NCBI RefSeq assembly: GCF_019320115.1
Contig: NC_089597.1
Location: 122,413,485-122,477,484 of the forward strand
Direction of reading: 5' to 3'
Length of the DNA: 64,000 bases
Source: Miscanthus floridulus
Lineage: Eukaryota > Streptophyta > Magnoliopsida > Poales > Poaceae
Shown here: in pieces, positions 44,010 to 54,073 of the stretch
Numbering within the stretch: position 1 is the first letter of the stretch
How the letters are laid out: each line of letters opens with the position of its first letter
Translations under genes and position numbers: made by a program
The notes under the pieces: generated by a model
Database searches by the model: none
Told to the model about the DNA's origin: nothing
Seen by the model: the letters and a program-made list of their open reading frames with translations, nothing else

Positions 44010-44999
44010 TTGCCGAGTGCTCCCATGGCACTCGGCAAAATATATTTTTTTTTTATTTTGGACCCAAATTTTTTTGTGTAGCCTTGTGACAGTATTTAAA
44101 GCTCTACTCTAAAATTTAGTGAAATTTTGACTTTTTTAGGTATATTTCATTAATTTATTTCGTTTCGTTGATTTTTTCGGCGTATTTGAAATTTGAACTG
44201 CAGGTCCATGGAATAATGGAATTTGGTCATCCAAAAATTGATATTCATGATATTTAGCATATGTTGAGGCCGTATCCAGGGAGTCACATGAAATCTCGAG
44301 CATCTCGTTGACGTAACATGTCAAGTTAGTTGCGGGAAAAGTGAATTTAAATTATATAAAATCCAAACGAAGTCCGAAAATCACAAAACTTGTGGAGGCG
44401 TCGTGTTATCGCATGTGGAGGCTGTGGTAAAAAAATTGATAAGATTTTGAGCAAGTAGTGACGTCGGATGCCAAAAACCCAGACATCTCCACATGTGATC
44501 ACTTCGTTTCACATGTGGAGATGTCTGGGTTTTTTGCATCCGACGTCACCACTTGCTCGAAACATTTACAATTTTTTACCACAGCCTCCACATGTGATAA
44601 CACGACGCCTCGACAAGTTTCGGGATTTTCGAACTTCGTTTGCATTCTATATAATTTAAAATCACATTTCCGGCAAGTACCTCGACATGTTACGTCAACG
44701 AGATGATCGAGATTTCATGTGACTTCCTGGATACGGACTAAACATACCCTAAATATCATGAGTATCAATTTTTGGATGACCAAAGTCCATTATTCCATGT
44801 ACCTGCAGTTCAAATTTGAAATATCCCAAAAAATTAGACGAAACGAAATAAACTAATGAAATATATCAAAAAAAGTCAAAATTGCTCCAAATTTTACAAT
44901 AGAGTTTGAAATACTGTCACAAGGCCACAGAAAAAAATTTGGGCCCAAAATCAAAAAAATTTTTTGCCGAGTGCCATGGGGGGCACTCGGCAAAGTGGG
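44010..44999. repeat. Long palindrome, arms of about 490 bp with a 10-nt loop
   Basis: Left arm about 44010-44498, loop TCACTTCGTT (44499-44508), right arm about 44509-44999. Paired landmarks: CCAGACATCTCCACATGTGA with its complement at the centre; GACGTCGGATGC with GCATCCGACGTC; TGTGGAGGCTGTGGTAA with TTACCACAGCCTCCACA; CCTTGTGACAGTATTT with its near-complement (AAATACTGTCACAAGG); and the CATGGCACTCGGCAAA ends. Arms are imperfect (scattered substitutions and indels) but complementary throughout. Confidence 0.93.
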
Positions 45000-45464
45000 C
45001 TTTGCCGAGTGCCGGCCCAGGGGGCACTCGGCAAAGTTGATTTTCAAAAATAAAAAAAAATTTGCCGAGTGCCTGACGCTGGCACTCGGCAAAATAAGTT
45101 TTAAAAAATTTAAAAACAAATTTGCCGAGTGCCTAAGGCTTACACTCGGCAAAATAAGTTTTTAAAAATAATAAAAAAAATTTGCTGAGTGCCATCCGTT
45201 AGGCACTCGGCAAAATCTGACGGCAGGTGGCCGCCGTCACGGGCCGGCCACCTTTTGCCGAGTGGGACTTTTGCCGAGTGCCGCAGCACTCGGCAAAGCC
45301 TAGATTTGCCGAGAGCCAGGCTTTGCCGAGTGCCTGGCACTCGGCAAAGCCACCTTTGCCGAGTGCTTTATTTTGCCGAGTGCGGCACTCGGCAAAATAT
45401 TTCTTTGCCGAGTGCTCCGATAAAAAGCACTTGGCACTCGGCAAAGTACAGTTTCCCAGTAGTG

Positions 45465-46082
45465 ATCCTTCCAATCCAAGCAGGCTTTTCATGGATATAT
45501 TGACCTACAATGGTGACAGTACGTCCCGAACATTACATTAATAAAAAATATAGATCTAGCTATCTAGACATAATTACATATAATTTTAATCATAATCATC
45601 CTAAATGTATATAAAATTAAATGAAGTTAACCGATCCAATAAGTTTACAAATTACTACTTAACAAGTTTAGAATATATCCATATGACTGGGATCAGAATG
45701 CCCGATATTAATCAACACCTATCGGTACGTTATGCATGGGAGCATTTCTATATCAATGTAGCCACAGATACGAAATGTACTGCCATTTTTATGGTATCCG
45801 AATGGAATTCGTATACATGGATTAAACTACTATATTACAACAGTATATACTAGTAACCAAGCAAACGGTACAAGAAATGCAAGATCATCCACCATAGAGC
45901 GAGAGAGGAAAATGATGGATGGATGTATCGAAAGCGTGATCGTCTTGCAAAAAGCAGCGACTGGACTTGAAAAACTCGCTGCCTTTTGGTTTCAAAGCAC
46001 ACTGCTCCGCCCTGCTCCGTCTGACACACGGAGGATTCTTCCCGACATAGCTCCCTCCCCCCTTCCTGCTTCAATTTTTTTG
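45465..46082. other. Unassigned AT-rich sequence
   Basis: No element ends or gene recognised. A 74-codon minus-strand frame (45850-46074) has no recognisable motif. Confidence 0.4.
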
Positions 46083-46577
46083 AACTACAAGAGATGTCTT
46101 AGTTATAGATTAGGGTGCTGTCATCTATGCTAGTTATAGATTTGCACACTTTGATTTAAGCATACGTTGGATTTGGTCATTAATGAAATTCAATTGTATA
46201 CGATGGATTCTGATTGACTGATTTAACATTGATTTGTGCCTCAATGTGTTAAATGAGCCAGGTTTATATTTGTTTCTTATGAGCGGTTGTAATGAGATTT
46301 GCCCAATTAAAATATGTACAATATGCAAATGGATATGTGGCAAGGTCTAGAACCTATGACGTAGAAATAAAGGTCATAAATCTTTATGACTTCAAAACCG
46401 ATGTCATATATAGATTTATGATGAAAACGTATAAATGACACAAAACATGGTTTAAGGTGCATGGTTTGTGACTCAAGCCTTTTCATCATACGAACGTCAC
46501 AAATGCTAATATTTGACAAAAAATTCATATATTATGACATAGATTAATTGTCAAAAACCCTCACATCTCTTGTAGTG
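46083..46577. mobile_element. Small CACTA-type element (495 bp)
   Basis: The right end is CATCTCTTGTAGTG. The left end is AACTACAAGAGATG, one base off the complementary CACTACAAGAGATG. The interior has recurring TATGAC/GTCATA and TGACAAA words typical of the grass CACTACAAGA family. Flanking triplets are TTG and TTC, so the target duplication is imperfect. Confidence 0.65.
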
Positions 46578-47746
46578 TTCGAATCAAAATGTTGCATCCT
46601 TCAACTGCAAGGGACGAACGGGCTAACGGTGTGGTGCCGTTAAGTTCCCTCCCTCGTGAGGCCACGTTGTCAGCGAGGGGTTCAGTTCGCGAATCATCTT
46701 ACGCCGTTAGATGCTGCGGCGTGAGGGTGAGACGCTAGATGTGGCTGGCTGGCCGTGCTACGTTCGTACAAATACACGCCAAAGGCTAGACGGCGAGACG
46801 AAGGCGGAGAACACCCACGGGAGAGCGCAACGGAGGCCCCTCGTCGTCTTCGTCTCCACCGGCCCCTCCACATTGGGCAACCAGCACGCTGGCAAGCCGA
46901 GCGCCATGGCAACAGCGGAGGATCGTATGATGACCTTCCGCCTCCTCGCCACGGGGGGCAACCTCAAGGGTTTTCGTACTTTAGAGCCAATCGGAGGGAT
47001 CGACGGCACTGGCACCACCTACTTTTTTTAGGTATGTCCTACTCCAATTCCTAGCACTTGGGTACTACGCCGCTTGTGAAGTTGGTCGTGGATCGGTTTC
47101 CTCTTGTTGTCTCTTGCGTATGGTGCTGTTGAAGTGCATCAAATGCGGCGAGGCCACCAACAAGGATGTCCGCCTTCGTCCAGCTGATGCCAAGATGGTC
47201 GTTCTGGTCCCTGCTCCTACCGCGTCCGCCGCAGCAACGACGGTCTGCTATGTGCGCCACCACTGCTAACCGACCTGCTACAACTCGGCCCACATCGTAC
47301 GCAAGGCGAGTGGCAACTAGCACGGCCAAAAGGGGAACTACTACTACCGCTCCTATTAGAAATTGTCATAGTTACTATACAGGAAGCTCTTTCATTTATA
47401 ATTTACTCTATTCGCAGCCATGTTTGGATAATTAGTAATAATAGTATAATATTATGAATGGAACTCATTTGTTTATTTTAAGAAGTTTTTTCAAAAATGT
47501 TGGGATGAAAGCTATAGTGTCAACATACAGTACAAACTAATGTTGTACCTGAAATTGTTTTTCCCGTGCAAAACAATATGACATGATGCTTTCTCATGGA
47601 AATATATTGTCCTAACTCCTAACTCTAAAGTGAGAAGGTCATAAATTCTTATATATGAAATGTATAATCCTGATATCTTGTGTAATAAATTGTCCCCCTG
47701 AGCAAAACAAAATGACATTATGCCTTTCCTATGGAAATATGTTGTC
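46578..47746. other. Unassigned region with short frames
   Basis: 46711-47031 is a 106-codon plus-strand frame with a GC-rich start and the sequence MATAEDRMMTFRLLATGGNL from 46905; I do not recognise it. 47120-47360 contains LLKCIKCGEATNKDV followed by stops in that frame. 47530-47745 has two degenerate copies of a segment with CAAAACAATATGACAT and TATGGAAATATGTTGTC. No gene is called. Confidence 0.3.
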
Positions 47747-47983
47747 TGTTGGAAACTTGCATTCCGAACAAGTTAAGGGATAGAGAGAGGAGAGTTGGTG
47801 ATTAGGATTTGCAAATGAGTGAGAGGAGAGAGTCCCTTGCCCTCATGCTCTTGGGATTATATATAGGCAACAACATTTTACAATCACCCCTTGGTGGGGG
47901 ATGGAATTCATAAGACACTACACCAATCCCTATTGGGCCTCTTCAAGGTGGAGTTGGCCCATATGAATATGGCTCTCCCAACA
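47747..47983 (-). repeat. Possible solo LTR, minus strand (237 bp)
   Basis: Ends TGTTGG...CCAACA form a 6-bp inverted repeat. On the minus strand it reads TGTTGGGAGAGCC...TATATATAATCCC...TTTCCAACA, the layout of a small copia LTR with a TATA box. No primer site, purine tract or matching 5-bp duplication (TTGTC against GTAGC), so tentative. Confidence 0.35.
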
Positions 47984-49159
47984 GTAGCCCATCAGCTACT
48001 AGGTTATGACCGCTATTATATGACTTAATAGATGCTCATACAAGAAGAGGCACAATGCAACTCAAACCTTGGTTGCGAGGATCGCTCTTCGCAACTTGCA
48101 CGTGTATCTCACTAAAAACTCCATCCCAAAAACCCCTTGGAAAAAAAGACAGGAAGAAAAGAGCATGTGCACGACTCTAACCTATACATGCTCCAATTTC
48201 TGAGGCTTCAAGCTCCAAGTGCATTAATCTTTCGGACATCTTTATCTTTGGGCTTTGGCTCGGCACCACTAATGAGCGAACGCTCACGCCATGTGAATAC
48301 AACCAATGATTTTCGGACAGCCATATTTTCCTTTTCTGAAAAAAACCAACCTATTACCCCTATTTGGAAACTAATCAGCAGCGTGTGGCAACCCTTGCAT
48401 GCAAGCACTCCATGTGACCTTCGCGCTATGCAGTCTAAAAAAACAAATCTTTATTTCAAATTACTATAACTTCTGAACAGTGTATCCATTTTCAATTCTG
48501 TTTGTACAGGTGTGTTCTATACGACGAGGCGAACAAAACTAGACCCCACTCGCATATGTTTCAAAGAGCCTCTTATGCATTACTCATATACTAATTTAAG
48601 TATCTTTCACATGACATGTAATGGTAATCCTAGTGATTGCCTATTTGCATGATTTGCGGCTAATCAGCAAATGGCAAAGTTTTGCTTAAATATTTTAATT
48701 AAGAATATTTATTTCTTTTACATGCTTGTTTTATACTCTTAAATCCAAACTGAGAACTTGTATTAATTTTGTGAGCTCTTAAATCAAAGTGGTGGATTGA
48801 TGGTGATTATTTCATGTTGTATTACTGCTTTATGACTTTGGTTAATGAATTGTTTCTCATCATTAAAACAATATGTAAGCACACATTATCCGATTTAATA
48901 AAGTCCACTTCCGCTCCGATAACAGTCCGAATCCGTACCATTTCCGACGTCCTTCAAAAAAATCCATATTCACATCCGAATCCGTATAATATCTAATCCG
49001 CTCCGAATCCAACCCAAAAAATAGTTTAGAATACGGGGAAGACATTATCCACAGTACGTCTGATTGCCCAAATAACCATCATCCCCAGCTGCTCATCACG
49101 CACAAGAAACAACGAACGAAGAAGACACGTGATCCCCAGTATGTCAAATTAATACAGCT
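47984..49159. other. Unassigned sequence
   Basis: No gene recognised; a 110-codon frame (48137-48469) lacks motifs. 48900-49040 repeats ATCCGAATCCGTA/GCTCCGAATCC words of the kind seen in hAT-related grass MITEs, without defined ends. Confidence 0.35.
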
Positions 49160-49480
49160 CACTATTAGAGAACAGACTTTAGAACGATGTCCCAATTTGG
49201 CATTAGCCTCGGCATTTTTTGCCCCCGGGACTAAAGGATCCTTTAGTCCCGGTTGGTAATACCAACCGGAACTAAAGGTTCTTGCCCAACGGTCGTCCGC
49301 GGGGCAGGGATCTTTAGTCCCGGCTGGTATTACCAACCGGGACTAAAGGTTTACCTTTAGTCCCGGTTGGTAATACCAGCCGGGACTAAAGCTTTTAGTC
49401 CCGGTTTGGGTGATGTCCCGGGAATAAAGATTAATCTTGAGTCCCGGTTTGCCCCCCTAACCGGGACTAATTATCCCGGC
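49160..49480. repeat. 5' subterminal repeats of element 2
   Basis: Alternating CTTTAGTCCCGGTTGGTAAT and ATTACCAACCGGGACTAAAG motifs up to the probable promoter at about 49485. Confidence 0.85.
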
Positions 49481-49848
49481 CTATAGACCAGCTCATTTCT
49501 TCCTCCCCGAGCCTGAGCCATTCCATTCAAACTCACTGTCTCTGTTCTTCAGCTTGCTGTTATTCTTGCTCTCTCCCCCTCTATTGGTGTTGCTCTTCGA
49601 TTTTGGAGGTAACAAACTTAATCCTCTTATGTTTTATCAGTAGCTTATCTCATTTTGCGATGTAGATGCATGTGTAACTTTATATGTTGGACTTTATTAT
49701 GATTTTATTTCATTTTTAGCTTAAAATCACATGATGATTTGCATATATGTTTGGATAAACAAAAGTTAAATTAGTTCATCAAAATCACGCCTCGCTCGTC
49801 CTCGCTGGAGCACGCGCCATCCTCGTCCCCGACGGCTTACGTGATCTT

Positions 49849-50630
49849 AGAATTAATTTTTTCATGAAATGAAAAACTTAGAAAATAGTTATAAAATTGT
49901 AGAAAATCCGTACTAGTTGAACTTGCGGACCGTGTTAAGCTCGGCGAGCATGTTCTCTGCCGAGCGGTAACGGACGTCAAGGAGGAGCTTTGATTTTACG
50001 AGGGAGAGCGGCAACGGTCGTGGAAGACCGTGTTCCCTTCCTCGTAGAATCGGAGCTCTTCTTTGGCCAAGTACGGTACCGTCCGGTGGAGAAATGCTCG
50101 CCGAGATGATCACGTAAGCAAGGTCAACTAGTATGGATGGTTATTTATTGAAACATGTTTTTGAGCTATAATTTGATGGATATTTGATAACTTCAGACCT
50201 ACAAATATCATCTACAAATGTTACTATCCTCGGCAACCTAAACGCCCGTGAGCTTGCCGATATCGAGCAGGTCACTTAGAATTATTTTTTTCATGAAATA
50301 AAATACTTAGAAATCATGCCTTTTATTTTTTAGAATTAAATTTTCCATGAAATGAAAAACTTAGAAAATTATAGAAAATCCGTACTAGTTGAACTTGCGG
50401 ACCGTGTTCATCTCGGCGAGCATGTTCTCTGCCAAGCGGTAACAGATGTCAAGGAGGAGCTTTGATTCTACGAGGGAGAGCGGCAACGGTCGTGGAAGAC
50501 TGTGTTGCCTTCCTCGTAGAATCGGAGCTCTTCCTTGGCCAAGTACGGTGTCGTCCGGTGGAGAAATGCTCGCCGAGATGATCACGTAAGCAAGCTCAAC
50601 TAGTACGGATGGTTATTTATTGAAACATGT
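49849..50630 (+). repeat. Tandem duplication of about 300 bp in element 2
   Basis: 49849-50156 and 50329-50636 are near copies (TTGAACTTGCGGACCGTGTT, AGCGGCAACGGTCGTGGAAG, GAGAAATGCTCGCCGAGATG), 481 bases apart. Minus-strand 66-codon frames (50113-49913 and 50585-50385) are conserved between copies but are more likely shadows of the duplicated sequence than genes. Confidence 0.9.
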
Positions 50631-50844
50631 TTTTGAGCTATGTGATTTCTATGTCATTTTTAGCTCAAAATCACATGATGATTTACAATAGTAAAATCAC
50701 TTGATAGTTTGGTATTTTACTATTATACATAGTACATATTTCATGGTTTAGTTAGATAAATAAATAATTTTAGTTTTGTTTAAATATATTATTTTAGAAA
50801 ATGTGAAATTTACACTAGTTTGCAAAAATAAGTATAGAAAGTAG

Positions 50845-51015
50845 ATGACAACTGGTACCGGATCCTCGGCCTCTCGTTCGGTTGCGAAACGACTGAGGCC
50901 AGAACTCCCTCTCATTATCTACGGCATGTGTAAGTAGAAGATTGTGATGGAGTACCGAGTCAAGAGATAGGGACCCAACAAGGGTCGTGTTTTCTACAAG
51001 TGCCCGGATCGCGAT
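50845..51015 (+). pseudogene. GRF zinc-finger gene, exon 1 only (element 2)
   Basis: ATG at 50845, MTTGTGSSASRSVAKRLRPE then LPLII, YGMCK, a TAG, KIVMEYRVKR, another TAG, and GPNKGRVFYKCPDRD up to the GTGAGT donor. Colinear with 32956-33131 in element 1, but it keeps the start codon lost there. The first cysteine of the CX2C pair is Tyr or lost here. Exon 2 and the membrane helix are gone with the deletion that follows. Confidence 0.7.
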
Positions 51016-51084
51016 GTGAGTTTCTTACGCATTTGATTATTATGGCTAATTGACCTGTTTTTCTTAAATATTTTTTACTAAATG

Positions 51085-51257
51085 ATGAAGACAAGTCAGA
51101 CATGTCAGAAGATTATGAAAGAAATGTCCGAATTCCACCCTTCATAGTGAAGAAAGATCCAAGCATCATGTTAAATGATGAAGACACTCCATGGTTACAA
51201 CAAGATCATAACCAAGGGTCATACGTCAAGAAGAAATTCACTGTTGTGCCCGCATGA
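51085..51257 (+). pseudogene. TNP2 C-terminal remnant in element 2
   Basis: DKSDMSEDYERNVRIPPFIV, NDEDTPWLQQDHNQGSYVKK, FTVVPA and a stop. It matches the last 55 codons of the element 1 transposase (36826-36993). It begins about 70 bases after the GRF exon 1 donor, so about 3.6 kb (GRF exon 2 plus almost the whole transposase) has been deleted with a junction near 51085. Confidence 0.88.
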
Positions 51258-51339
51258 TACAACAATGCATGTTTAATATATTATGTTTTAGAGACGGATA
51301 TTATGTAATATGTTATGACTTCACATTATAATATGTTTA

Positions 51340-52440
51340 ATATATGTTTCAAATTTCACAAGTGTGTGACATAGTTTTAGAAAGTCTATATGAGATTCAA
51401 GAATTTATGACTAGTGTTTGATAAAACTTTCTCAAATGGGAAAATAAGCTATGTAACAATTGTAGATCTTGCTGAGATGATCAAACTTGGTATTCAGAGT
51501 TTTTTCATCTGAGGTCATTTAGTGTCTTATTTGAGCAAGTTAAACTCATCAAGATCTACAATTGTTGTTTTGGTCAACTTTCCATTTGAGATAGTTTGGA
51601 CGGTTCAAATTTGTGATTTTTAAATTTCTACGCCTACAAACTAGTTTTCGGAACCCTAGATTGTCTCAAATTGAAAAGTTTTGAATACCAAGTTTGTTCA
51701 GCTCATCAAGATATACAATTGTTATATAGGCCATTTTTTCATTTGAGAAAGTTTGAACAAAATATAGTTCAAATTTCATAAGTGTGTGACATAGTTTTAG
51801 AAAGTCTATATGAGATTCAAGAATTTGTGACTAGTGTTTGATAAAACTTTCTCAAATAGGAAAATGAGCTATGTAACAATTGTAGATCTTGCTATGATGA
51901 TCAAACTTGGTATTCAGAGATATTTCATCTGAGGTCATTTAGTGTCTCATTTGAGCAAGTTTGACCAAGTCAAATTTGGTCAAATGAAAAAACAACACTT
52001 TGACTCTAGTATTATGGACTCTAAATGACTTCAAATTGAAAAGTTTTGAATACCAAGTTTGTTAAACTCATCAAGATCTACAATTGTTGTTTTGGTCAAC
52101 TTTCCATTTGAGATAGTTTGGACGGTTCAAATTTGTGATTTTTAAATTTCTACGCCTACAAACTATTTTTCGGAACCCTAGATTGTCTCAAATTGAAAAG
52201 TTTTGAATACCAAATTTGTTCAGCTCATCAAGATATACAATTGTTATTGTGGTCAACTTTCCATTTGAGAAAGTTTAGATGGTTCAAATTTATGATTTTT
52301 AAATTTTGATGCCTACAAACTAGTTTTCGGAACCCTAGATTGTCCCAAATTGAAAAGTTTTGAATATTAAGTTTGTTCAACTCATCAAGATCTACAATCC
52401 TTATATAGGCCATTTTTTCATTTGAAAAAGTTGTAGAACA
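51340..52440 (+). repeat. Complex AT-rich direct repeats in element 2
   Basis: Block 51355-51530 (CATAGTTTTAGAAAGTCTAT, ACTAGTGTTTGATAAAACTT) recurs at 51775-51955. A second block (CTACAAACTAGTTTTCGGAA, GTTTTGAATACCAAGTTTGTT) occurs at about 51600-51730, 52100-52240 and 52290-52410. No coding capacity. Confidence 0.9.
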
Positions 52441-52844
52441 AAAATACTATATTTTCTTTATTTTTATAGGTTCAACAAAAATTTCCTATCATTTTGGTCA
52501 AAAAAACCGAGAAAAAATTAAAACATTGACGTTACAATAATGTGATAATAAATTTCCTATCGAATAATATTAGTTTTATTAATTTTAAGTTACAAATATA
52601 TTTTTGCATTAACAAAATACTTAGTATTAGTAACATTTATATTCTATATTCATAAAAGAAATTAAAAACTTTAGGTTACAAAATTTTCCTATTTACAATA
52701 AATAATTAGTTAATCAATAGTATTTTTTAAAATAAATATTGCAAAGTATTGAAGTTGCTATAGAATTAATTAGTATTAAACAAGGAGAACAAAATCAAAA
52801 TTCCAGGCCTTTTCAATTACTCTGGCGGGCTGCCAAAATTTTTA
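52441..52844. other. AT-rich spacer in element 2
   Basis: Nothing recognised. Confidence 0.5.
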
Positions 52845-53095
52845 GGCCTTCAGTCCCGGCCCAGGCCAGGAACCGGGACTAAAGGGTGGGCGGAATTGCC
52901 CGCCCAAAAATACCTTTAGTCCCGGCTGGTAACACCAACCAGGACTAAAGATCCTTTAGTCCCGGCTGGTAAGCCGAGCTAGGACTAAAGGGTTGAACCT
53001 TTAGTCCCGATTCGGCTTAACAGCCGGGACTAAAGGAGCTTTAGTCCCGGTTGGTGTTACCAGCCGGAACTAAACGGTCCCGGCCTATATATATC
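52845..53095. repeat. Internal subterminal-motif cluster and TATA box, element 2
   Basis: CAGTCCCGG, CCGGGACTAAAGG, CCTTTAGTCCCGGCTGGTAA and relatives, at least seven, ending with TATATATAT (53087-53095). It occupies the same place as 37500-37644 in element 1, ahead of the second gene. Confidence 0.8.
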
Positions 53096-53139
53096 GAACG
53101 GTTCCTCTGTTCATCTTCTACTTTTCGATCTACAATAAC

Positions 53140-53960
53140 GTCGATCTCGTCTCTGCCGCGCCCGGCCGCGTCGAGCTCTGCCGCGCCACCGTCGTCGTCT
53201 ACCCCTGCTCGGCCTCGTCGTCGAGCTCGTCTCTGCCGCGCCCGGCCGCGTCGAGCTCTGCCGCGCCGCCATCGTCGTCTACCCCCGCCCGGCGGCCGTC
53301 GAGCTCGTCTCCGCCATACGTCGTCTTCGCGCGGCTCAGCTCGGCCCCGTGGCCGGCCAGCACGCCCGCCTTCCACCCCTAGCCTGCTAGCTAGCTCGGC
53401 CATATTTTTTTAGATAGTTTTTAGATAGTTTTTTATATATATGTTAGATTAAAATGTATTAAAATTTAATTAGTAGTTTATTCTTAGTTTTTTAGTTAGT
53501 TTTTTAGATAGTTTTTGATATATGTTAATTAGATTTAAATGTATTAAAATTTAATTAGTACTTTATTTAGATAGTTTTTTAGATAGTTTTTAATTATAGT
53601 TTTTGATATATTTAGTAATTATTATTCTATCTCTCTCTATATATGTACTTAATTATTTCTATGTGTATATATACATATACTTAATTATTTCCATGTGTGT
53701 ATATATATTATATATATATATATATGTACTTAATTATTTTCATGTGTTGAGAGAGAGAGAAAATTGTATCTAGAGAGACATTCTATGTGTTATCACATGC
53801 ATATCTAGAGATATATACATATGCACTTATTTCTATGTGTTGAGAGAGAGAGAAAATTGTATCATTCTATGTGTATATATACATGTACTTATTTCCATGT
53901 TTTTGGATCGAAAGTGTTTTTGATTCGATTCTAAAGCCTATACCTTATTTTTGTTTATCC
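53140..53960. other. Leader region of the second gene, element 2
   Basis: 53140-53310 contains an imperfect tandem repeat of about 80 bp (GAGCTCGTCTCTGCCGCGCC, TCGAGCTCTGCCGCGCC). 53400-53600 has repeated TTTTTTAGATAGTTTT units. 53630-53930 has TATATG/GAGAGAGAGA simple repeats. No convincing gene; the frames over 53041-53413 are compositional. Confidence 0.6.
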
Positions 53961-54073
53961 TTATGAAATATTATGTGTTATTATATTTAATTGGATTTAG
54001 TAATTCTATATGTGTTATCACATGTACTTATGTTATGTGCCACAGTAATTCTATCTATGTCTTGAAGATACAA

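Larger units (their letters stand above)
41314..45464. mobile_element. Non-autonomous CACTA, TTTGCCGAGTGC family (4.15 kb)
   Basis: Starts CACTACTGCAGGCC, ends TTTCCCAGTAGTG, with a 3-bp target duplication ATC (41311-41313 and 45465-45467). Both ends are packed with TTTGCCGAGTGC and GCACTCGGCAAA motifs. The interior holds a TA/CA microsatellite, a GC-rich tract and a long palindrome. No transposase frame is visible, so it would depend on one supplied in trans. Confidence 0.92.

Noticed and set aside
45850..46074. 74-codon minus-strand frame as a gene
   Set aside because: No recognisable motif, no neighbouring exons, and it abuts a CACTA-type element.
46711..47435. Possible host gene with exons at 46905-47031 and 47120-47360
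   Set aside because: No family recognised, and stops interrupt the second part; kept as unassigned sequence and not called.
53041..53413. 120-codon frames on both strands
   Set aside because: Exact mirror frames over a GC-rich imperfect tandem repeat in the leader of a CACTA gene.
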